Source: Porticoccaceae bacterium (GTDB lineage Bacteria > Pseudomonadota > Gammaproteobacteria > Pseudomonadales > Porticoccaceae). From it: a stretch of 64,000 nucleotides of DNA. Position 1 is the first letter of the stretch. Each line of letters starts with the position of its first letter. The notes beneath the pieces are model-generated. The model saw only the letters and a program-made list of their open reading frames with translations, did no database searches and was not told the DNA's origin. The translations under genes and the position numbers were made by a program. Shown one piece after another: positions 58,661-64,000 of this stretch. The stretch is from contig JAJFKC010000010.1 of the NCBI GenBank assembly GCA_021773435.1, positions 1-64,000 of the forward strand, given 5' to 3'.

Positions 58661-59358
58661 CGGAGCAGATGAGCCTGGCGCTTTCGTTGCGTGATGATTG
58701 TCGGTTTGATAACTTCCTGGCGGTTTCAAAATCTGGCGAACACATTGTTAGCTTTCTAAAAGAGCAATTTAATGCCGAAGAGGAAAGTTTGGTCTACCTG
58801 TGGGGTGCCGACGGTTGCGGTCGTAGCCATCTTTTGCAGGCGGTTTGTCACGGCTGGGTGGCCGAGGGCCGGAGTGTCCAGTATTTGCCCCTCTCTGAAC
58901 TACGCGATCATTCATCTGAGCAGGTGGTGGCGGGGCTGGAATATATAGATCTGGTCTGTATTGACGAGATTAATCTGATTGCCGAGCTTGCGGATTGGCA
59001 GCAGGATTTGTTTCACTTTTTTAATCGCAGTCGAGATCGTGGTCGCTGTTTGCTGATTTCTGCGGATCAACCGCCGAGCAAATTGTCGATGGGTCTGGCC
59101 GATTTGCAATCGAGGTTAAGTACGGCGACGACATTTCAGATGCCAGGTTATACCGACGCCGAAAAAATTACCGTGTTGCAATTTCGGGCGCGCCGCCTGG
59201 GTCTGCAATTGAGTGATGAGGCGGCACAGTTTTTGTTGAATCGTGCCCCGCGTCGACTGGAGGATCTGATCGACAAGCTGCGGGAGCTTGACCGCAGCAG
59301 TCTGATTCATCAGCGAAAATTGAGTGTGCCGTTTATCAAGCAGGTCTTTAGTTGGTAA
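58639..59358 (+). CDS. hda: DnaA-homologue regulatory protein Hda
   Basis: QMSLALSLRDDCRFDNF, LWGADGCGRSHLLQAVCH, RPRRLEDLIDKLRELD-type C-terminus. Confidence 0.92.
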   Translation: MASKRPVTEQMSLALSLRDDCRFDNFLAVSKSGEHIVSFLKEQFNAEEESLVYLWGADGCGRSHLLQAVCHGWVAEGRSVQYLPLSELRDHSSEQVVAGLEYIDLVCIDEINLIAELADWQQDLFHFFNRSRDRGRCLLISADQPPSKLSMGLADLQSRLSTATTFQMPGYTDAEKITVLQFRARRLGLQLSDEAAQFLLNRAPRRLEDLIDKLRELDRSSLIHQRKLSVPFIKQVFSW

Positions 59359-59404
59359 AAAAGGCTAGTAAAAAAAGGCTGGTAAAAAATTCCGCGCTAC
59401 TTTT

Positions 59405-59452
59405 TTAGAATGACCAGGCTCTAGAATGACCAGGCTTTAGATTGATCAAGCT
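59405..59452. repeat. Three 16-bp tandem units
   Basis: ttagaatgaccaggct/ctagaatgaccaggct/ttagattgatcaagct. Confidence 0.9.
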
Positions 59453-59469
59453 TCGGTTATTCGCGGCAT

Positions 59470-61380
59470 TCAAAATGTACGGCATTCCAGACATTCGAGA
59501 TACAAGCCACCGGGATCATTGGCAGTGCGAAGTAAACCCAACTGTTCGGCAAATTTGTGCAGTTGTTGTTTGACCAGTGATTCCACAGAGACATTGCCTC
59601 CGTGGACAGAGTGTCGACTGAGATTCAGCTTAAATTTGATTTGTGCAACCCTTTGACTGAGTTGCTTGAGCACTTGCTCCCGAAAGTCTAATTCTCTCTC
59701 TATCAGTTTCACCTCATAGTCTTCCAGCTCGGCCAATTTGGCGGCGGAATCAAGCACGGCTTTTAAATCGCCCAGCTCGTCGACCAGGCCGAGCTGCCTG
59801 GCCTGTGTTCCGGTCCAGACTCTGCCCTGGGCAATTTGATCGACTTTGCTCACTGGAATGTCCCGGCCGGTCGCGACCAATGTCAAAAACTGCTGATAAA
59901 TATTGTTGACGTTGAGCTGGATAATCCGTTCCGCTTGCTTGTTCATCGGCCGGTCGAGGCGATAAATATCAGCCAGACTTGAGGTGCCCACGCCGTCGCT
60001 GTGAATGCCCATTGAATTCAGCGTTTTTTCAAAGGTGGGGATTAATCCGAACACGCCGATGGAGCCGGTGATCGTGGTCGGGGAGGCCCATATCTGATCA
60101 GCATTAGCGGCTATCCAGTAACCCCCGGATGCGGCAACAGAACCCATCGAAATAACCACCGGGATGCCCGATTCGCGCGTCAAGGTGATTTCCTGGCGAA
60201 TAACATCGGAAGCAAAAGCGCTGCCGCCGGGGCTATCGACGCGTATCACCAGGGCTTTTAGGTTTTTATCTTCACGGACTTGTTGCAGAAGTTTGCTGAA
60301 TGTTGCACCACCAATATTGCCTTCAAATTGCTCACCGTCGTAAATGGTTCCGCGAGCCACAATGAGACCAATATTTTCTTCAATTTGTTCACCTTCAGGT
60401 TTCAGGTGCTGATGAAACAGGTACTCCTGATAGCCAATTTTCAGGTAGTCCTGTTTCTCTTCAGGATCGATGCCAGCCAGCGATTGCAGATGTGCGACCA
60501 GGGCGGGGCGGGTACTGACGTGATCAATTAACCCTTTATCGAGAGCCAGTTTGGCGATACTGCCGCCCGCTCGTTCGAGGTTTTTGTCCATATTAGCGAT
60601 GTATAAATCGATACTGCCTTTGGCCAGGGTACGATTGGCTTCGACCCGAGATGTGTAAGCCAGCCATAGCTCATTAAGCCATGACTGCGTCTGTTGTCTG
60701 GAGTATTCTGACATGTTGTCGCGTATAAAAGGCTCAACCGCGTCTTTAAAGTCACCGACTTTAAAGACATGAAAATTAACGCCGAGCTTTTCCGCAGCCT
60801 CTTTATAGTAAGAGCGATAAGCGCCGTAGCCAGTTAACAGGACTATACCCATAGGGTTGAGGTGAATTTCATCGGCAAAACTGGCCAGATAGTATTGTTC
60901 CTGGGACAAATTGCTGCCGGTCGCGACAATGAGCTTGCCGTTGGCCCTAAAGCGCAATAATGCTTCGCCCAATATGTTTAGTTTGGTAATGCCGCCACCA
61001 GCGAGATAATCAAGTTCCAGGATCATGCCTTTGATGCGAGGGTCGGTGCCAGCGTCGTCTATGGCTTCGATTAAATCTGACAATAATGTTTCAGCTGCGT
61101 GGGCAGCGCTTTGCTCCATCATCTGCGACAGCGGGTCGTTATAGCTGAGTTGCTCGACCAGGATGCCCGATGGTGCAACTTGCAAAAATGCCTGTTCAGG
61201 CAGGGGCCGTATATTACTGACAAACATGCTGCCAAAGATGATCAGGAAAAAGGCCAGGAACAAAATACTAAGTGCTGAGCGCAGGAATCGACCAACGCCA
61301 CCAAGGAAGGAAAAAAAGCGTTTGAAAATTCCAGGCTTTTTACCTGCTTTACCATCTGTGCTGACATTTCTTTCAAACAT
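59470..61380 (-). CDS. sppA: Signal peptide peptidase SppA, 67K type
   Basis: RVDSPGGSAFASDVIRQEI, MGSVAASGGYWIAANADQIWASPTTITGSIGVFG. Confidence 0.96.
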   Translation of the reverse strand: MFERNVSTDGKAGKKPGIFKRFFSFLGGVGRFLRSALSILFLAFFLIIFGSMFVSNIRPLPEQAFLQVAPSGILVEQLSYNDPLSQMMEQSAAHAAETLLSDLIEAIDDAGTDPRIKGMILELDYLAGGGITKLNILGEALLRFRANGKLIVATGSNLSQEQYYLASFADEIHLNPMGIVLLTGYGAYRSYYKEAAEKLGVNFHVFKVGDFKDAVEPFIRDNMSEYSRQQTQSWLNELWLAYTSRVEANRTLAKGSIDLYIANMDKNLERAGGSIAKLALDKGLIDHVSTRPALVAHLQSLAGIDPEEKQDYLKIGYQEYLFHQHLKPEGEQIEENIGLIVARGTIYDGEQFEGNIGGATFSKLLQQVREDKNLKALVIRVDSPGGSAFASDVIRQEITLTRESGIPVVISMGSVAASGGYWIAANADQIWASPTTITGSIGVFGLIPTFEKTLNSMGIHSDGVGTSSLADIYRLDRPMNKQAERIIQLNVNNIYQQFLTLVATGRDIPVSKVDQIAQGRVWTGTQARQLGLVDELGDLKAVLDSAAKLAELEDYEVKLIERELDFREQVLKQLSQRVAQIKFKLNLSRHSVHGGNVSVESLVKQQLHKFAEQLGLLRTANDPGGLYLECLECRTF

Positions 61381-61385
61381 ACAAT

Positions 61386-61811
61386 TTATTCTCCACGGGA
61401 AAGGTGGTCAGATTTATTTTCAGCACTTTGATTTAAACGTTCAGCAGCCCTCAACCAACGGCTATACATCATTGCTGTGATAAAGAGTGCAACGACGGAA
61501 ACTAAAGCGACGATACCGAACCCTGATTTATCAGGTTCAAACAGGTTAGTCACGACTACGGTGAAGTAGAGTAAGGCTACAAAACACAGTAAAACCATGC
61601 TGCGATGGTCCTCACGAATTAGACCAGGTAAGAATATCAATAGCGGGGTGATGGCAAAAATTAACAGGATTACCTGGGTATCGGCGATTAAGCCATCGGC
61701 CAATAAGCTGATTATCAATGTCCCATAAGAAATTCTGCAGGCGAGTTTTGCGATACGCAAATTGCGCTCAGGGCTGGCAAACAGGGCTTGGGGGAGCAGG
61801 GCGAATGGCAA
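61386..61811 (-). CDS. Conserved membrane protein (DUF2069-like)
   Basis: 141 aa with several hydrophobic segments; ends 5 bp downstream-adjacent to sppA start. Confidence 0.6.
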   Translation of the reverse strand: MPFALLPQALFASPERNLRIAKLACRISYGTLIISLLADGLIADTQVILLIFAITPLLIFLPGLIREDHRSMVLLCFVALLYFTVVVTNLFEPDKSGFGIVALVSVVALFITAMMYSRWLRAAERLNQSAENKSDHLSRGE

Positions 61812-61899
61812 TTTGATTCCTGGTCTAGCTGGCTAATTGAAGATGTTAGATATGTCAGGCTGCAATTGTTTATACCTAACAGGCCTTTGGTGTGGTTTT

Positions 61900-62280
61900 T
61901 TAAAGAATACCAAGCACCGCTTCTGGCGGTCTGCCGAGCACAGCTTTGTTGCCCTTAACGACAATGGGGCGTTCAATAAGCTTGGGGTGTTTGACCATAA
62001 AATCGATGAGCTGGTCATCATCTAAATCAGCATTTTTAAGATCATTTTCTTTGTATGCAGCTTCACCTTTACGCAGTAACTGACGAGCGCTGAGATTGAG
62101 TTTGCCGAGCAAGTCTTTCAACGTGGCTTTATTGAGAGGAGTATCCAGATAGAGAACGATATTGGGATCGATGCCTTGTTCTTCGAGTAATTGCAGAGTT
62201 TGCCGAGATTTTGAGCAACGAGGGTTGTGATAAATAGTGATCATGGATTCCTGCACAGCAATGTGATATTTAAAAGCCAT
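61900..62280 (-). CDS. arsC: Arsenate reductase (glutaredoxin) ArsC family
   Basis: TIYHNPRCSKSRQTLQLLEEQG; LIERPIVVKGNKAVLGRPPEAVL. Confidence 0.92.
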   Translation of the reverse strand: MAFKYHIAVQESMITIYHNPRCSKSRQTLQLLEEQGIDPNIVLYLDTPLNKATLKDLLGKLNLSARQLLRKGEAAYKENDLKNADLDDDQLIDFMVKHPKLIERPIVVKGNKAVLGRPPEAVLGIL

Positions 62281-62332
62281 TGTAATGCTTACATCCGCTC
62301 ACATCCACGCTCACAACTAATAAGGGCCTGAA

Positions 62333-63592
62333 ATGCCGAACCTCCTGGATACCGTAAAACCATGGCTTATCGTTAGCGGACAGTTTCTCAGGCATCTAGC
62401 CCACGGATATAAGACTGACGGTTGTCGTGAGAGTGCGGCGGCACTGACCTATATGACGTTGTTTGCGGTGGTGCCGTTAATGACATTGATGTATGCCATG
62501 TTCTCCATAATTCCTTCCTTCCAGGGTTTGGGTGAGCAGGTTGAACAGCTGCTATTTGAAAACCTGATTCCACAAAGCGGGTTTGAGGTGCAGCAATATC
62601 TGCGCGATTTTTCCGGTCAGGCGCGATCGCTGGGCACGGTGGGCGGTTTTATTTTGGTCATCACGTCCTATTTGATGCTGACCAATATAGAGAAAACATT
62701 TAATCGAATTTGGGGAACGGTTGGTGGTCGTCGTGGCCTGCCAGGCTTTTTGTTGTATTGGGGGGTGTTGAGTTTTGGTCCCTTGCTGGTTGGTGCCGGT
62801 TTGATCATGCACACCTACCTGTTGTCCCTGCAGTTGATGGTCGATGAGCTGGACTCATTGGGTATCACCGCTTTGTTGTTAGAATATTTGCCCTGGTTAA
62901 TGACCTGGGTCGGCTTTACCTTGCTATTCGTGGCGATGCCCAATTGCCGGGTAGTCAGGCGATATGCCATTGTCGGCGGTCTTTTTACCACCGTGTTATT
63001 TGAACTGGCGAAAGGTGTGTTTGGCCTGACGGTGACAAACTCTAGTTACCATACAGTGTATGGTGCTTTTGCTATCGCGCCGCTATTCCTGTTCTGGATT
63101 TACCTGTGCTGGATGATTATTCTCGGCGGAGCAGAGCTGGTGCGTTCAATGGAGACATTCGACACCGCCGCTGCCGGTAAGCGAATACCCGATCTGATAG
63201 CGTTAATCCTAATCTGCGCGGAATGTTTGCGTCGTCAGCGAAAGGGTGACACGGTCAGTGATCGAGATATGATCGGCTTCGGATTCCATCAGGAGCAATG
63301 GCGCAAATTGCGCACACTGATGTTAGCGAATCAGGTGCTAGTCACAAGTGACCACAATACCTATGTGTTGGCCCGCGACCCCACGCTGCTAAGTGTGTGG
63401 GATCTGAACCGTTTGCTAGATGGACCTAACCAGAGCATTGGTTTAGGTAATCACGTTTTCGCCGGTCATTACCCATGGTATGGCAAGCTGGAACAAATGC
63501 TTGGTGATGCCGGTCAAAGCACACAAGCTTTATTCGACATTTCCTTACAGGAGTTATTTGATGAGCAGGCCAACGCTGATTCAAAAAAGTAG
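62333..63592 (+). CDS. YihY family inner membrane protein
   Basis: ESAAALTYMTLFAVVPLMTLMYA, NIEKTFNRIWGT, ELAKGVFGLTV. Confidence 0.93.
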   Translation: MPNLLDTVKPWLIVSGQFLRHLAHGYKTDGCRESAAALTYMTLFAVVPLMTLMYAMFSIIPSFQGLGEQVEQLLFENLIPQSGFEVQQYLRDFSGQARSLGTVGGFILVITSYLMLTNIEKTFNRIWGTVGGRRGLPGFLLYWGVLSFGPLLVGAGLIMHTYLLSLQLMVDELDSLGITALLLEYLPWLMTWVGFTLLFVAMPNCRVVRRYAIVGGLFTTVLFELAKGVFGLTVTNSSYHTVYGAFAIAPLFLFWIYLCWMIILGGAELVRSMETFDTAAAGKRIPDLIALILICAECLRRQRKGDTVSDRDMIGFGFHQEQWRKLRTLMLANQVLVTSDHNTYVLARDPTLLSVWDLNRLLDGPNQSIGLGNHVFAGHYPWYGKLEQMLGDAGQSTQALFDISLQELFDEQANADSKK

Positions 63593-64000
63593 CATATTAA
63601 ACTTGTGCGTGGTCGTGGTCGCAGCGCTGCTATCAATGGTTAGCTGTACACCTTCAGATCAATCAGAATCGATTCTGATTGATGGACCGGTAGCATTGGC
63701 AGACTGGCACGGCAAAGTGGTGTTTATAAATTACTGGGCGGAATGGTGTCATCCCTGCCGAACAGAAATTCCGGAGCTAAACGCCTTTGCCGAGCAAAAT
63801 ATTGAAAACGTCAAAGTGTTGTCTGTGAATTTTGACGGTGTTAGTGGTGAGGCTTTGTCCGATCAGGTCGCCGCCCTGGGAATAACGTTTGACACTTTGC
63901 TTGAAGATCCGCGCGAGCTATTGGCTGCCCCGCCCAGTGTCGCGTTGCCTGAAACTTTGGTGGTAAATCGAGACGGCAAGTTACATCTGGTTCTGCTTGG
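63561..64000 (+). CDS. TlpA-like thioredoxin-family lipoprotein (3' truncated by window end)
   Basis: Not in ORF track; translates MSRPTLIQKSSILNLCVVVVAALLSMVSCTPSDQSES...VVFINYWAEWCHPCRTEIPELNAFAEQN; CxxC motif WCHPC; overlaps the YihY ORF by 32 bp. Confidence 0.88.
   Translation, partial: MSRPTLIQKSSILNLCVVVVAALLSMVSCTPSDQSESILIDGPVALADWHGKVVFINYWAEWCHPCRTEIPELNAFAEQNIENVKVLSVNFDGVSGEALSDQVAALGITFDTLLEDPRELLAAPPSVALPETLVVNRDGKLHLVLL

Overview
A 64 kb window from what looks like a marine-type gammaproteobacterial chromosome (inferred from gene order, not a computed taxonomy). It has two halves. (1) ~0.5-36 kb is an accessory catabolic region. It holds an HMG-CoA-synthase-like/DUF35 fusion next to an SCP2-type thiolase, four acyl-CoA dehydrogenases, an SDR, two family III CoA-transferases, an aldehyde dehydrogenase, alpha/beta hydrolases, GST and HCCA-isomerase-like proteins, and three paralogous Baeyer-Villiger monooxygenases (BVMOs) plus the decayed start of a fourth. 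A small AT-rich island with a NeuD-like and a FemAB-like gene interrupts it. (2) ~36-64 kb is mostly conserved core: an RND efflux pair, rnfABCDGE, metG, mrp/apbC, dcd, DUF3014, DUF3108, purM, DUF2066, hda, sppA, arsC-like, yihY-like and a truncated TlpA-like thioredoxin. Most notable: the HMGCS-like protein appears to have lost its canonical catalytic Cys/Glu/His while fused to DUF35 and sitting beside an intact thiolase; a perfect 23-bp inverted repeat inside the catabolic cluster; the BVMO family expansion with a pseudogene remnant; and short 14-27 bp tandem duplications in many intergenic gaps. No rRNA, tRNA, CRISPR array or transposase was recognised. All family assignments come from reading the sequence; no searches were run.
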